From positions 375-52,531 of the forward strand of contig JAQDPW010000016.1 of NCBI GenBank assembly GCA_027659245.1: a stretch of 52,157 bases of DNA, read 5' to 3'. The first letter of the stretch is position 1. Every line of letters starts with the position of its first letter. Origin of the DNA: Streptococcaceae bacterium AM104-57. GTDB lineage: Bacteria; Bacillota; Bacilli; Lactobacillales; Streptococcaceae. Shown here in pieces: positions 7,062 through 17,371 of the stretch. The notes under the pieces were generated by a model. The model did no database searches. It was not told the origin of the DNA and saw nothing but the letters and a program-made list of their open reading frames with translations. Made by a program: the position numbers and the translations under genes.

Positions 7062-9563
7062 TTATTTCACAACAATATTAACCAATTTATTCGGTACCGC
7101 AATCACTTTCACGATTTCCTTACCGTCAATTTCTGCTTTGACTTTTTCGTCAGCCAGAGCAATTTCTTGTAATTCTTCGCGTGATAGGTCTTTAGCGACC
7201 ATGAGTTTAGCACGGACTTTTCCTTTGATTTGGACAACGATTTCGATTTCGTCTTCAACTAATTTGCTTTCATCCCAAGTTGGCCAAGCTACATAAGAGA
7301 TAGATTCTCCTGTTGCTGCAACTGTTTGCCAGAGCTCTTCTGCCAAGTGAGGAGCAAATGGTGCGATCAATTGGATAAAGCCTTTGGCGTAGTCTACATA
7401 AAGTTTTTCTTCCTTGTTAGCCGCGTTGACAAAGACCATAAGTTGGGCAATGGCTGTATTGAATTTCATAGACTCGATTTGCTCAGTGACAGATTTGACT
7501 GTTTCATTGTAGACCTTATCAAGAGCGCCATTGTTTTCCGTAGCGATTTCTTTACTTGTAATCAAACGGTAAACACGGTCAAGGAACTTACGGCTTCCTT
7601 CCAGACCTTCTTCAGACCAAGCGATGGAAGCATCAAGTGGTCCCATAAACATTTCATAAACACGAAGGGTATCGGCACCGTATTGTTCCACCACATCGTC
7701 TGGGTTCACCACGTTCTTGAGAGATTTCGACATCTTGGCTGGTGCTTGCTCCAATTCTTCTCCTGTTTCTACATGGAAGAAGGAACCGTCACGTTTTTCA
7801 ACCTTGTCAGTCGCCACAAGAGCCCCACGATGGTCACGGTAGCTTGTTCCCAAGATCATTCCTTGGTTAAAGAGTTTTTGGAATGGTTCTTTGGTTGGAA
7901 CAACACCGATATCATAGAGGAATTTATGCCAGAAACGAGCGTAGAGTAAGTGAAGAACAGCGTGTTCTGCACCACCCACGTAGATATCTACTGGCAACCA
8001 TTGTTTGAGGAGATCCTCATCAGCCAATTTCTCAGTATTATGTGGATCGATATAACGGAGGTAGTACCAGCTTGAACCTGCCCATTGTGGCATGGTGTTG
8101 GTTTCACGACGACCTTTAACACCATCTTCACGAGTCACTTCAAGCCAGTCTGTCAAGTTAGCTAGTGGGCTTTCACCAGTACCTGAAGGGCGGATGTCCT
8201 TGGTTACTGGCAAGACAAGTGGCAATTCACTTTCTGGAACAGCTGTTGAAGTTCCATCTTCCCAATGAATAATTGGGATTGGTTCACCCCAGTAACGTTG
8301 ACGGCTAAAGAGCCAGTCGCGGAGGCGGTAGGTCACTTTTTCTTGACCACAGCCTTTTTCTTCCAACCAAGCCACAATTTTAGCAATAGCGTCTTCTTTA
8401 TTCAATCCATCTAGGAAGTCAGAATTAACATGAAGGCCATCTTCTGTGTAGGCAGCCTCTTCAACGTTTCCACCTTCCAGCACTTCTACGATTGGAAGGG
8501 CAAATTGTTTAGCAAATTCCCAGTCACGTTGGTCATGAGCAGGTACAGCCATAACAGCACCTGTTCCGTAGCTAGCAAGAACATAGTCCGCAATCCAGAT
8601 TGGGATTTCTTTACCATTGACAGGGTTGATGGCATAAGCACCCGTCCAAACCCCTGTTTTTTCCTTGGCAAGGTCTGTACGAGCCAAGTCTGATTTGAGA
8701 CTTGCTTGATGTTTGTAGTCAGCTACAGCCTTAGCCTGTTCAGGACTTGTGATGGCATCCACCAAGTCATGCTCAGGAGCCAAAACAGTGAAGGTCGCTC
8801 CGAAAAGGGTATCCGGACGTGTTGTAAAGACGGTGAATTCCTTATCAGTCCCTTTCACCTTGAAAGTGACATTGGCACCAGTTGATTTACCGATCCAGTT
8901 GCGTTGCATGTCCTTAATAGACTCTGGCCAATCTAGGTCATCCAAATCGTTGAGCAAGCGTTCTGCATAGGCAGTGATTTTAAGCATCCATTGGCGCATC
9001 GGTTTGCGGACAACTGGATAGCCTCCACGCTCAGAAGTTCCGTCAGGAAGAACCTCTTCGTTGGCGATAGCTGTTCCTAGTTCCTCAACCCAGTTTACTG
9101 GCACTTCCGCTTCATAGGCCAAGCCTTTTTCGTAAAGCTTGGTGAAGATCCATTGCGTCCACTTGTAGTAGTTCGGATCTGTAGTGTTGACTTCACGATC
9201 CCAGTCGTAAGAGAATCCAAGTGCATTGATTTGGCGTTTGAAGTTGGCAATGTTTTCTGCTGTGAATTCTGCTGGATCATTCCCAGTATCCATAGCGTAT
9301 TGCTCTGCAGGCAAACCAAAAGCATCCCACCCCATTGGGTGAAGGACGTTGTAGCCTTGTGCACGTTTGAAACGGCTGAGGATATCAGTCGCTGTGTATC
9401 CTTCTGGGTGTCCTACGTGCAGACCCGCTCCAGATGGGTAAGGGAACATGTCGAGTGCATAAAACTTAGGTTTTGAGGCGTCTGTTCCTGTCTTAAAAGT
9501 GTGATTGTCAGCCCAGTATTTTTGCCACTTAGGCTCGATTTCTTTATGATTGTAAAAACTCAT
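7062..9563 (-). CDS. leuS: Leucyl-tRNA synthetase
   Basis: An 833-residue class Ia synthetase that charges tRNA-Leu. The HIGH box is HVGH at 49-52 within [17 protein letters not shown]. The CP1 editing domain occupies about 220-410 ([27 protein letters not shown]). The KMSKS loop is at about 611-615 ([11 protein letters not shown]), then the anticodon-binding helical domain and a C-terminal domain ending KLVNIVVK. Length is normal for Firmicutes. Monocistronic: its own extended -10 promoter (9593-9598) and terminator. No T-box is visible in the short leader. Confidence 0.98.
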   Translation of the reverse strand: MSFYNHKEIEPKWQKYWADNHTFKTGTDASKPKFYALDMFPYPSGAGLHVGHPEGYTATDILSRFKRAQGYNVLHPMGWDAFGLPAEQYAMDTGNDPAEFTAENIANFKRQINALGFSYDWDREVNTTDPNYYKWTQWIFTKLYEKGLAYEAEVPVNWVEELGTAIANEEVLPDGTSERGGYPVVRKPMRQWMLKITAYAERLLNDLDDLDWPESIKDMQRNWIGKSTGANVTFKVKGTDKEFTVFTTRPDTLFGATFTVLAPEHDLVDAITSPEQAKAVADYKHQASLKSDLARTDLAKEKTGVWTGAYAINPVNGKEIPIWIADYVLASYGTGAVMAVPAHDQRDWEFAKQFALPIVEVLEGGNVEEAAYTEDGLHVNSDFLDGLNKEDAIAKIVAWLEEKGCGQEKVTYRLRDWLFSRQRYWGEPIPIIHWEDGTSTAVPESELPLVLPVTKDIRPSGTGESPLANLTDWLEVTREDGVKGRRETNTMPQWAGSSWYYLRYIDPHNTEKLADEDLLKQWLPVDIYVGGAEHAVLHLLYARFWHKFLYDIGVVPTKEPFQKLFNQGMILGTSYRDHRGALVATDKVEKRDGSFFHVETGEELEQAPAKMSKSLKNVVNPDDVVEQYGADTLRVYEMFMGPLDASIAWSEEGLEGSRKFLDRVYRLITSKEIATENNGALDKVYNETVKSVTEQIESMKFNTAIAQLMVFVNAANKEEKLYVDYAKGFIQLIAPFAPHLAEELWQTVAATGESISYVAWPTWDESKLVEDEIEIVVQIKGKVRAKLMVAKDLSREELQEIALADEKVKAEIDGKEIVKVIAVPNKLVNIVVK

Positions 9564-9592
9564 GCTGTCTCTCCAATTTTCGTGATGCTCCT

Positions 9593-9598
9593 ATTATA
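9593..9598 (-). promoter_or_regulatory. leuS extended -10
   Basis: TGG-TATAAT on the minus strand, 29 bases before the leuS ATG, with a GGAGAG ribosome site in between. Confidence 0.65.
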
Positions 9599-9674
9599 CC
9601 ATTTTTAGGGGAATTTAGTCTCTTTCTTTTCAACTCTTTTCTCTTTTCGCCTTGCCTTCCATTTTTAATACTGC

Positions 9675-9680
9675 TATACT
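9675..9680 (+). promoter_or_regulatory. Extended -10 of the two-component operon
   Basis: TGC-TATACT, then an AAGAGG ribosome site at 9701 and the ATG at 9713. It is divergent from leuS. Confidence 0.6.
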
Positions 9681-9712
9681 TACTTTAGCAAGCTCTTTGT
9701 AAGAGGTAATTT

Positions 9713-11362
9713 ATGGCACATTCTTTTAAACATTCTCTCCAAAAAGAGATTCTTCACCGTAGTTCTTTGGCTGCTTTGGCGACCTCATTTTTACTCCTCA
9801 TTCTCCTGTTTGGTTTTTCCTATTTCCTTCAAAAGCAACAGCTCACCAAGGATACTCAACAGATTGTCCAACATGTTCGCAACATGAAACAAGCGAACTA
9901 TCAATTATTGGAGACCATGAATCAAAAAATGGTCCCAGAATTTTTAGAGGGTAAACACACTGACCGAGAACTCTTTAGTCTATTTTATGAAACAAAAGCT
10001 CAACTAAAACTCAGTTCTGATTTTATCATCCTTGATAACACAGGAGAACTTCTCTTTAGTACCAATCGCAACCATCAAGAAACTATTTTAGCTCCTTATT
10101 ATTTAAAATTGTTAATTCAAAATCCGATTCAAGGAGTCATTACAGAAAAAGTTGCTTTGTCAATAGATAAGCAACATTACGCACTCTTCATTATGCCTAT
10201 CGTTCAAAATCAACGAGTTAAGGCTTATAGCATTTCTTTTGTAAATGAAAATGAATTTGTGTCCAGTATCCCTCTCATCAATTCAAAATACGCTATTACA
10301 GATACTTTTGGAAACATCTACTCTAGCAATACCAATCAATTTACTCAATCGACTCTGGAAAAATTTGATGAAAAATTACTCCAATCTAAAACCCATTGGT
10401 ATGTTGAAAATCCACTTCTGATTGAAAAACGTAAAATTGAACCGATTTTCTCAATCTACGCCTTTCAATCTTTCTTTCCCATTCCCAGTTTACTGGGACT
10501 TGCTTCTGTCTTAACACTCTGTATCTTTCTGTTATACTTCTGGCAGGCGAGACGAATTGCTTATAAAATTGCTACGCACAATGCCGGCCCTATTGAAAGT
10601 CTAGTCTATCAACTGCAGGAAATTCCTAAGAAAAAGGACAAGAAGCTGATCCTCCAGACAGGAGACGAATTTGAACTGATTGCTGAGAAAATCACCGATA
10701 TGCTCCAAGAGTTGGATGAGCTCCATCAAAAGATGTTGACCATTGAGAAGGAAAAGTGGATCTTTGAAAGAAAGATGCTGGAAGCTCAGTTTAATCCTCA
10801 CTTCCTCTACAATACCTTGGAAACGATTAAAATCACGAGTATGATTGATGCCAGTATTACTCAAGAACTTATTCAAAATCTCACGCGCATCCTGCGATAT
10901 AGTGTAACTGAACTAGAAAAAGAAACGACTATTGGGCAGGACCTAGAGATTATCGAAGCTTATCTGAAAATCCATCAGATTCGATTTGAACATTTTTCTT
11001 ATCAGATTGACTGTTCTCAAAGTCTATATTCCCAAACCGTTCCGAAACTTTTCCTATTGCCACTTGTAGAAAACGCTCTCAAATATGGAAGGCAGTATCG
11101 CATCGACCTTGCCACCTCTATCCACATTACACAGAAGCAGGAAGCACTAACCTTTATCGTTACGGATAATGCTGGCGGATTAACCAAACAAGAACGTCTA
11201 CATATCTTAGAATCCTTGGACAGCCCACATACACAGCACGGTATTGTCAATAGTTACAAACGATTGAATAATTTTTTTGAAAATGTAGAATTAGATTTGG
11301 GAGTCAACTCCAAAGGGGAAACCTGGGTAAAATTTGTCACGAAAGGAAGAACGCATGTTTAA
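9713..11362 (+). CDS. YesM-type sensor histidine kinase
   Basis: A 549-residue membrane kinase. TM1 is at about 18-40, an extracytoplasmic sensor domain at about 41-250 (PAS/Cache-like by position only), TM2 at about 255-277, then a HAMP-like linker and the His_kinase domain. The phospho-acceptor is His363 in AQFNPHFLYNTLE, the hallmark of the YesM/LytS type. The N-box LVENALKYG and G-box VTDNAGGLTKQER follow. It overlaps the response-regulator gene by 8 bases. Position before a sugar-phosphate/iron-like ABC importer recalls the staphylococcal HptRSA arrangement, in which such a pair senses an extracellular substrate through a binding protein. That parallel is inference. Confidence 0.9.
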   Translation: MAHSFKHSLQKEILHRSSLAALATSFLLLILLFGFSYFLQKQQLTKDTQQIVQHVRNMKQANYQLLETMNQKMVPEFLEGKHTDRELFSLFYETKAQLKLSSDFIILDNTGELLFSTNRNHQETILAPYYLKLLIQNPIQGVITEKVALSIDKQHYALFIMPIVQNQRVKAYSISFVNENEFVSSIPLINSKYAITDTFGNIYSSNTNQFTQSTLEKFDEKLLQSKTHWYVENPLLIEKRKIEPIFSIYAFQSFFPIPSLLGLASVLTLCIFLLYFWQARRIAYKIATHNAGPIESLVYQLQEIPKKKDKKLILQTGDEFELIAEKITDMLQELDELHQKMLTIEKEKWIFERKMLEAQFNPHFLYNTLETIKITSMIDASITQELIQNLTRILRYSVTELEKETTIGQDLEIIEAYLKIHQIRFEHFSYQIDCSQSLYSQTVPKLFLLPLVENALKYGRQYRIDLATSIHITQKQEALTFIVTDNAGGLTKQERLHILESLDSPHTQHGIVNSYKRLNNFFENVELDLGVNSKGETWVKFVTKGRTHV

Positions 11363-12125
11363 GTTAATCATTGTCGAAGACGAACACCTGATCCGAAAAT
11401 GGCTTGAAATCGCCGTAGACTACTCAGCCTTAGGTATTCAAGTCGTTGGAACTGCAAGTCACGGACAAGAAGGCATGGAATTGATTCAAAAAGAGAAGCC
11501 ACATATCGTCCTGACAGATATTACCATGCCTATCATGGATGCTTTTATGATGTTTGAAGCGACTCGTTCACTCTCTTATGAAAAAGTGATCCTCTCAGGC
11601 TATAATGATTTCCAAAATGCTAAAAAGGCCATGCAATTCGGAGCAGTGGACTTCCTCCCAAAACCCATAAATGTCGCAGAATTAACAGAGTGTTTAGAAA
11701 AAATAACTCTACGCCTCAAGATGGAGCAACACCAAACCAATCCATTTTTACAAGACTATCAGACTTTTGTAACATCTCTTCAAAAAATCAATCCTCAAAA
11801 CCAATTGATTCAACAAATTCTCGAATTTGTGCACCAACACTACTCCCAACACTTTACCATTTCTACCATTGCAGAGAATCTAGGTTATAGCGAAAGTTAT
11901 CTCTACAAGGTTATCAAGGAGGATTTTCCTATCACCTTGAACGAATACATTCTTCAGTATCGTTTAAAACAAGCCGTTGAAAAGATGAGCCAGTATCCTG
12001 ATTCTCCTCTTAGTCAAATCGCTGAACAAGTCGGCTTCTCAGACTATAAATATTTTGGTAAAGTTTTTAAGAAATACTTTCATATCTCTCCAAAAGAGTT
12101 AAAAGCCATTGGAAGAATAGTTTAG
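11355..12125 (+). CDS. YesN/AraC-type response regulator
   Basis: A 256-residue regulator. The receiver domain spans about 1-120 with acidic pocket VEDEH, phospho-acceptor Asp55 (VLTDITMP) and the conserved Lys in DFLPKP (about 105). The C-terminal AraC helix-turn-helix pair is at about 155-256 (STIAENLGYSESYLYKVIK and IAEQVGFSDYKYFGKVFKK). I start at the ATG at 11355 because GGAAG precedes it and the receiver fold begins MFKLIIVEDEH. An upstream TTG in frame would add seven residues without homology. It overlaps the kinase gene, so translation is coupled. Likely targets include the downstream ABC genes. Confidence 0.9.
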   Translation: MFKLIIVEDEHLIRKWLEIAVDYSALGIQVVGTASHGQEGMELIQKEKPHIVLTDITMPIMDAFMMFEATRSLSYEKVILSGYNDFQNAKKAMQFGAVDFLPKPINVAELTECLEKITLRLKMEQHQTNPFLQDYQTFVTSLQKINPQNQLIQQILEFVHQHYSQHFTISTIAENLGYSESYLYKVIKEDFPITLNEYILQYRLKQAVEKMSQYPDSPLSQIAEQVGFSDYKYFGKVFKKYFHISPKELKAIGRIV

Positions 12126-12129
12126 ATAC

Positions 12130-12236
12130 TATCGTAGATTGAAATAAGATGTGAACAAAGAGATTAGGAAAGTCAAATTGATTTCTAAAGATGTTTTAGA
12201 ATCTGTAACGTACTATTCTAAGTTCAATCTGCTATA
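12130..12236. repeat. RUP-like repeat
   Basis: About 107 bp bounded by TA, with imperfect inverted ends AGATTGAAATAAGA... and ...TTCTAAGTTCAATCT. Size, ends and internal sequence (GTAACGTACTATTC) fit the pneumococcal RUP element, a small repeat thought to be moved by an IS630-type transposase. It separates the two-component genes from the ABC operon. Confidence 0.7.
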
Positions 12237-12286
12237 TTCTTCTTTTTTGTAGAGAATTTTACCCCATTAGGATAGAATTTTAAGTT

Positions 12287-12302
12287 TTAAAAACGCTTTC
12301 AT
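12287..12302 (+). promoter_or_regulatory. cre (CcpA) site at the ABC operon promoter
   Basis: TTAAAAACGCTTTCAT fits the cre consensus WTGNAANCGNWWNCAW with one mismatch. It abuts a -10 TACAAT at 12308-12313, so CcpA binding would block transcription when preferred sugar is present. This points to a carbon-source role for the importer. Confidence 0.75.
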
Positions 12303-12343
12303 TGCTTTACAATAGAGGTAACAAAACTATGGAGGTATCCATC

Positions 12344-13390
12344 ATGAAAAAGAAATGGATGTATTATGCTGCGTGTGGACTTGCTATTTTGGGGCTTGCT
12401 GCCTGCTCTTCTGACGACGCTTCAGGAGAAAAGGCAACTGAAAATGGAGGAAGCGATACTCTAGTAGTCTATTCCCCAAACTCAGAAGGATTGATTGGAG
12501 CAACTATTCCTGCTTTTGAAGAAAAGTATGGCATCAAGGTTGAACTCATTCAAGCAGGAACAGGTGAACTCTTTAAAAAACTAGAATCTGAAAAAGAAGC
12601 CCCTGTGGCAGATATCATCTTTGGTGGTTCCTATACCCAATATGCTACCCACGGGGAACTTTTTGAAAATTACGTATCAACGGAAAACGATAATGTCATC
12701 AAAGAATATCAAAATACAACTGGCTACTCAACTCCTTATACATTGGATGGTAGTGTTTTGATCGTCAACCCTGACTTGACTAAGGGGATGAATATTGAAG
12801 GTTATAGCGACCTCATCAAACCAGAACTCAAAGGAAAAATCGCAACTGCAGACCCAGCCAACTCTTCTAGCGCCTTTGCTCAACTAACAAACATGTTACA
12901 AGCTGAGGGCGGCTATACAGACGACAAGGCTTGGACTTATGTCAAAGATCTCTTTACTTTGATTGACGGTAAAATCGGCTCAAGTTCATCTGGTGTTTAC
13001 AAGGCTGTTGCAGATGGAGAAATGGCTGTTGGCCTTTCATACGAAGATCCCGCAGTAAAACTTCTAAACGACGGAGCTAACATCAAGGTTGTTTATCCAA
13101 AAGAAGGTACTGTCTTCCTGCCTGCTAGCGCTGCTATTATTAAAAACGCTAAGAACATGGAAAACGCTAAGAAATTTATCGATTTCATCATTTCTCAAGA
13201 AGTCCAAGACACGCTTGGTACAACAACTACTAACCGTCCAGTTCGTAAAAATGCTAAAACTAGCGAAAACATGAAACCAATCGAACAAATTAAAACACTA
13301 ACTGAAGACTATGATTATGTCATCAAAAACAAATCAGATATCGTGAAGAAATACAACGAAGTCTTTACAGATATCCAATCTAAACAGTAA
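12344..13390 (+). CDS. ABC transporter substrate-binding lipoprotein (Fe3+/sugar-phosphate type)
   Basis: A 348-residue lipoprotein with lipobox LAAC (Cys21) after a basic N-terminus and hydrophobic stretch. The mature part is a type II periplasmic-binding fold of the FbpA/FutA/HptA class (LVVYSPNSEGLIGATIPAFE, DIIFGGSYTQY, GKIATADPANSSSA, FIDFIISQEVQ). This class binds ferric ion, thiamine, phosphonates or hexose phosphates, so 'iron' should not be assumed. The cre site and adjacent YesM/YesN pair favour a phosphorylated carbon source. Start at 12344 with GGAGG at 12331-12335; an upstream in-frame ATG lacks a signal sequence fit. First gene of a three-gene operon. Confidence 0.85.
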   Translation: MKKKWMYYAACGLAILGLAACSSDDASGEKATENGGSDTLVVYSPNSEGLIGATIPAFEEKYGIKVELIQAGTGELFKKLESEKEAPVADIIFGGSYTQYATHGELFENYVSTENDNVIKEYQNTTGYSTPYTLDGSVLIVNPDLTKGMNIEGYSDLIKPELKGKIATADPANSSSAFAQLTNMLQAEGGYTDDKAWTYVKDLFTLIDGKIGSSSSGVYKAVADGEMAVGLSYEDPAVKLLNDGANIKVVYPKEGTVFLPASAAIIKNAKNMENAKKFIDFIISQEVQDTLGTTTTNRPVRKNAKTSENMKPIEQIKTLTEDYDYVIKNKSDIVKKYNEVFTDIQSKQ

Positions 13391-13402
13391 AAGAGGTTAA
13401 CT

Positions 13403-14494
13403 ATGAGTGAGATTAAGATTATCAATGCCAAGAAAATTTATCACGATGTTGCTGTTATCGAAAATCTAAGCGTGACCATTCCTAAGGGGAGCCTTTTCAC
13501 TCTCCTTGGGCCTTCAGGCTGTGGGAAAACAACCTTACTTCGTATGATTGCAGGTTTCAATAGCATCGAAGGAGGAGAGTTCTACTTCGACGATACTAAA
13601 ATCAACAACATGGAACCTAGCAAGCGAAACATTGGGATGGTTTTCCAAAACTATGCAATTTTCCCACATTTGACAGTGCGTGATAACGTTGCATTCGGGC
13701 TCAAGCAAAAGAAAGTTCCAAAAGATGAACTCATCGAACAAACAAATAAATACCTTGAGTTGATGCAGATTGCCCAGTATGCTGATCGTAAACCAGATAA
13801 ACTTAGTGGTGGTCAGCAACAACGGGTTGCACTAGCACGTGCCTTGGCTGTTAATCCTAGCGTTCTCCTCATGGACGAACCCCTCAGTAACCTAGATGCC
13901 AAACTTCGCTTGGATATGCGTCAGGCTATTCGAGAAATCCAACACGAAGTTGGAATTACCACTGTCTACGTAACTCACGACCAAGAAGAAGCTATGGCCA
14001 TTTCTGACCAAATCGCCGTTATGAAAGATGGTGTTATCCAACAAATTGGTCGTCCAAAAGAGCTCTACCACAAACCAGCAAATGAATTTGTTGCAACCTT
14101 TATTGGTAGAACAAACATAATCCCTGCTCGTTTGGAAAAGCAAGCTGACGGAGCTTACATCGTCTTTGAAGATGGTTACTCTCTTCGTATGCCAGCATTA
14201 GATCAGGTAGAAGAACAAGCTATTCATGTCAGCATTCGTCCTGAAGAATTTATCCGTGACGAAAATGGACCAATCGACGGTACAATTAGTGATAGTGTCT
14301 ATCTTGGACTCAATACTGAATACTTCATCGAGACAGGGTTTGCTTCAAAAATCCAAGTAAGTGAAGAATCTACATTTGAAGAAGATTTGAAAAAAGGAGA
14401 TCGCGTTCGTTTGCGTATCAACACTCAAAAACTCAATGTCTTCTCTGAAGATGGTTCTCGTAATCTCATAAAAGGAGTCGGCCATGGAGCGTAA
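13403..14494 (+). CDS. ABC transporter ATPase (FbpC/PotA class)
   Basis: A 363-residue ATPase that powers the importer. Walker A GPSGCGKTT is at 36-44, Q-loop VFQNYAIFPH at about 78-87, signature LSGGQQQRVALARAL at about 134-148, Walker B VLLMDEPLSNLDA, and the switch His in YVTHDQEEA. The C-terminal third (about 240-363) is the TOBE-type regulatory domain found in ferric, spermidine and sugar importers. The gene begins 12 bases after the lipoprotein gene with an AGAGG site. Its end overlaps the permease start by 11 bases. Confidence 0.93.
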   Translation: MSEIKIINAKKIYHDVAVIENLSVTIPKGSLFTLLGPSGCGKTTLLRMIAGFNSIEGGEFYFDDTKINNMEPSKRNIGMVFQNYAIFPHLTVRDNVAFGLKQKKVPKDELIEQTNKYLELMQIAQYADRKPDKLSGGQQQRVALARALAVNPSVLLMDEPLSNLDAKLRLDMRQAIREIQHEVGITTVYVTHDQEEAMAISDQIAVMKDGVIQQIGRPKELYHKPANEFVATFIGRTNIIPARLEKQADGAYIVFEDGYSLRMPALDQVEEQAIHVSIRPEEFIRDENGPIDGTISDSVYLGLNTEYFIETGFASKIQVSEESTFEEDLKKGDRVRLRINTQKLNVFSEDGSRNLIKGVGHGA

Positions 14495-16142
14495 AAAACT
14501 AAATATCTGGACTGCGTCTTCCTTCTTCATCTTCCTTACTTATCTCATTTTTCTGGTCTATCCAATTGTTACGGTATTAAAACAGGCACTGGTACATGAA
14601 GGTCATTTCTCATTAGAAAATTTTGTTACTTTCTTTAGCAAGTCTTACTATTCTGAAACCCTTATCAACAGTTTCAAGGTTTCTGTAACTGCCACAATTA
14701 CCTCTGTCGTTGTTGGTACCTTGCTAGCTTATCTTTTTTCCATGTATGATTTCAAGGGAAAGAAGTTTTTACAAATTTTAATCATCATTGCATCCATGTC
14801 AGCTCCCTTTGTAGGTGCCTATTCTTGGATTCTACTTCTTGGTAGAAACGGAGTAATCACAAAGTTTCTAACCAACACACTGCACTTGCCAGGTCTTGAT
14901 ATCTACGGTTTCAAAGGTATTGTGCTTGTCTTTACACTTCAACTTTTCCCTCTCGTATTTCTTTACGTAGCTGGAACTATGAAGAGCATCGACAATTCTC
15001 TCCTAGAAGCTGCTGAAAGTATGGGATCATTCGGTCTGAAACGAATTGTAACTGTCGTTTTACCTCTCTTGGTTCCAACCTTGCTAGCAGCTGCACTCCT
15101 CGTCTTTATGAGAGCTTTCTCAGACTTCGGTACTCCGATGCTGATTGGTGAGGGATATCGTACCTTCCCAGTCTTGATCTATACACAGTTTATCAGTGAG
15201 GTTGGAGGCAACTCCGCTTTTGCATCAGCCTTAGCAATTATGGCGATTACAATCGCCCTAGTTATCTTCCTCATCCAAAAGTACGTTTCAAATCGCTACA
15301 GTTTCAGTATGAACTCGCTTCATCCAATTGAACCTAAGAAAACGACAAAAGGGAAGATGGCTGCTATTTATGTGACAGTTTATGGCATTATCTTATTCTC
15401 TGTTTTGCCTCAAGTTTACTTGATTTATACCTCCTTCCTGAAAACATCTGGTATGGTTTTCGTCAAAGGATATTCACTAAACAGCTATAAGACTGCCTTT
15501 AGCCGTATGGGATCTGCTATTTTTAATACCATTCGTATCCCTCTCCTTGCCTTGGTTCTCGTTGTTGTCTTTGCGACCTTCATATCCTATCTTGCAGTTC
15601 GCAAACGCAACCTATTTACCAACTTAATCGATAGTCTTAGTATGGTACCTTATATCGTACCAGGAACTGTACTTGGTATTGCCTTTATCTCTTCATTCAA
15701 TACAGGCCTCTTCGGAAGTGGTTTCCTGATGATTACAGGAACAGCCTTCATCTTGATTATGTCCTTATCTGTAAGAAGACTTCCTTATACTATCCGCTCT
15801 TCTGTTGCTAGTTTGCAACAAATTGCTCCTAGTATCGAAGAAGCAGCAGAAAGCTTGGGAAGTAGCCGTCTCAATACCTTTACTAAAATCACAACCCCAA
15901 TGATGCTTTCAGGTATCATCTCAGGAGCAATCCTTTCATGGGTAACAATGATTTCGGAACTATCTACTTCCATTCTCTTGTATAATGTTAAAACTAGAAC
16001 AATGACCGTAGCTATCTACACTGAAGTACTTCGTGGAAACTATGGTGTGGCAGCAGCCTTGTCTACTATCCTCACCATCTTAACAGTTACTTCCTTGTTA
16101 CTATTTATGAAAATTTCTAAAAATAACAGCATTACGCTCTAG
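14484..16142 (+). CDS. ABC transporter permease, two fused domains (FbpB class)
   Basis: A 552-residue membrane protein with about 12 hydrophobic helices arranged as two homologous halves. Each half has its EAA coupling loop: LLEAAESMGSFGLKRI near residue 175 and IEEAAESLGSSRLNTFTKI near 450. One chain therefore supplies both transmembrane halves, the FbpB/PhnV-like arrangement. The start ATG lies inside the end of the ATPase gene, so synthesis is coupled. A terminator follows at 16158-16186. Confidence 0.92.
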   Translation: MERKKLNIWTASSFFIFLTYLIFLVYPIVTVLKQALVHEGHFSLENFVTFFSKSYYSETLINSFKVSVTATITSVVVGTLLAYLFSMYDFKGKKFLQILIIIASMSAPFVGAYSWILLLGRNGVITKFLTNTLHLPGLDIYGFKGIVLVFTLQLFPLVFLYVAGTMKSIDNSLLEAAESMGSFGLKRIVTVVLPLLVPTLLAAALLVFMRAFSDFGTPMLIGEGYRTFPVLIYTQFISEVGGNSAFASALAIMAITIALVIFLIQKYVSNRYSFSMNSLHPIEPKKTTKGKMAAIYVTVYGIILFSVLPQVYLIYTSFLKTSGMVFVKGYSLNSYKTAFSRMGSAIFNTIRIPLLALVLVVVFATFISYLAVRKRNLFTNLIDSLSMVPYIVPGTVLGIAFISSFNTGLFGSGFLMITGTAFILIMSLSVRRLPYTIRSSVASLQQIAPSIEEAAESLGSSRLNTFTKITTPMMLSGIISGAILSWVTMISELSTSILLYNVKTRTMTVAIYTEVLRGNYGVAAALSTILTILTVTSLLLFMKISKNNSITL

Positions 16143-16157
16143 TTTTTTTCCTACTAA

Positions 16158-16186
16158 AACAGCCAATTCCCCCTGGCTGTTTTTTA
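16158..16186 (+). terminator. Terminator of the ABC importer operon
   Basis: AACAGCCA, loop of eight, TGGCTGTT, then a T-run, shortly after the permease stop. Confidence 0.9.
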
Positions 16187-16332
16187 TATCTCTACTTTTG
16201 ATTTTCCCGAATCATCACCTTCGATAAATACAGATTCCTATCAATAGGACATATCTTAATGAATTATATAGATGCAAGATAGGGCTTTTTATGGTAGAAT
16301 ATAGGAAAGTGCTTTCTCAGAAGGAGGAAAAT

Positions 16333-17349
16333 ATGAACAAACAAACCATCGCTGTTTTAGGGCCTGGTTCTTGGGGTACTGCCTTGTCACAAGTTCTTAA
16401 TGACAACGGACACCAAGTACGTATCTGGGGAAATATTCCTGATCAAATTGATGAAATTAATACACAACATACCAACAAACGCTATTTTAAGGATACTGTA
16501 TTAGACGAAAAAATTGTTGCCTATCATGATTTGGCAGAAACCTTAAAGGGGGTTGATGCTGTCTTGTTTGTGGTGCCAACCAAAGTGACCAGATTGGTGG
16601 CCCAACAAGTGGCTGCTGTTTTGGATCATAAAGTAGTGATCATGCATGCCTCAAAAGGCCTCGAACCCAATAGCCACAAACGTCTTTCAACCATTCTTGA
16701 AGAAGAAATCCCTGAAGAGTTGCGTAGTGAAATTGTGGTTGTATCTGGTCCTAGCCATGCGGAAGAAACGATTGTACGCGACATTACCTTGATTACCGCC
16801 GCATCTAAGGATTTACAAGCAGCTCAGTATGTTCAAGAACTCTTTAGCAACCACTACTTCCGTCTTTATACCAACACAGATGTCATCGGAGTGGAAACAG
16901 CTGGTGCTCTTAAAAATATCATTGCTGTTGGTGCTGGTGCCCTTCATGGACTTGGATTTGGTGATAATGCCAAAGCTGCTATTATCACGCGCGGTCTGGC
17001 AGAAATTACCCGTCTGGGTGTTAAACTTGGTGCAAATCCATTAACTTACAGTGGTCTTTCTGGAGTTGGGGATTTGATTGTTACCGGAACATCTGTCCAC
17101 TCACGTAACTGGCGAGCAGGTGATGCTCTTGGGCGTGGCGAAGCCTTGGCAGATATCGAAGCCAACATGGGAATGGTCATCGAAGGAATTTCAACAACCA
17201 AAGCTGCTTACGAATTGGCGCAAGAACTTGACGTTTACATGCCTATCACCCAAGCCATCTACCAGGTTATTTATGAAAATGTTAATATTAAAGATGCTGT
17301 TTCTGAACTTATGAACAATGAGTTCAAGGCAGAAAACGAGTGGTCTTAA
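16333..17349 (+). CDS. gpsA: NAD(P)+-dependent glycerol-3-phosphate dehydrogenase
   Basis: A 338-residue cytosolic enzyme making sn-glycerol-3-phosphate from dihydroxyacetone phosphate for phospholipid and lipoteichoic acid synthesis. The Rossmann fingerprint [15 protein letters not shown] is near the N-terminus, the substrate lysine region [15 protein letters not shown] at about 190-205, and the C-terminal helical domain follows. Start at 16333, immediately after AAGGAGG; the in-frame upstream extension lacks homology. A -10 TAGAAT at 16295-16300 is the likely promoter. galU follows 22 bases later, as in other mitis-group genomes. Confidence 0.96.
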   Translation: MNKQTIAVLGPGSWGTALSQVLNDNGHQVRIWGNIPDQIDEINTQHTNKRYFKDTVLDEKIVAYHDLAETLKGVDAVLFVVPTKVTRLVAQQVAAVLDHKVVIMHASKGLEPNSHKRLSTILEEEIPEELRSEIVVVSGPSHAEETIVRDITLITAASKDLQAAQYVQELFSNHYFRLYTNTDVIGVETAGALKNIIAVGAGALHGLGFGDNAKAAIITRGLAEITRLGVKLGANPLTYSGLSGVGDLIVTGTSVHSRNWRAGDALGRGEALADIEANMGMVIEGISTTKAAYELAQELDVYMPITQAIYQVIYENVNIKDAVSELMNNEFKAENEWS

Positions 17350-17371
17350 ACCACAGTTAGAAAGGAATCTC

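Noticed and set aside
7326..7949. Plus-strand ORF of 207 codons
   Set aside because: It lies entirely within leuS on the opposite strand and has no homology-like features or ribosome site.
12344..16142. Naming the importer fbpABC (ferric iron)
   Set aside because: The protein class includes ferric, phosphonate, thiamine and hexose-phosphate systems. The cre site and YesM/YesN neighbours argue against a firm iron label.
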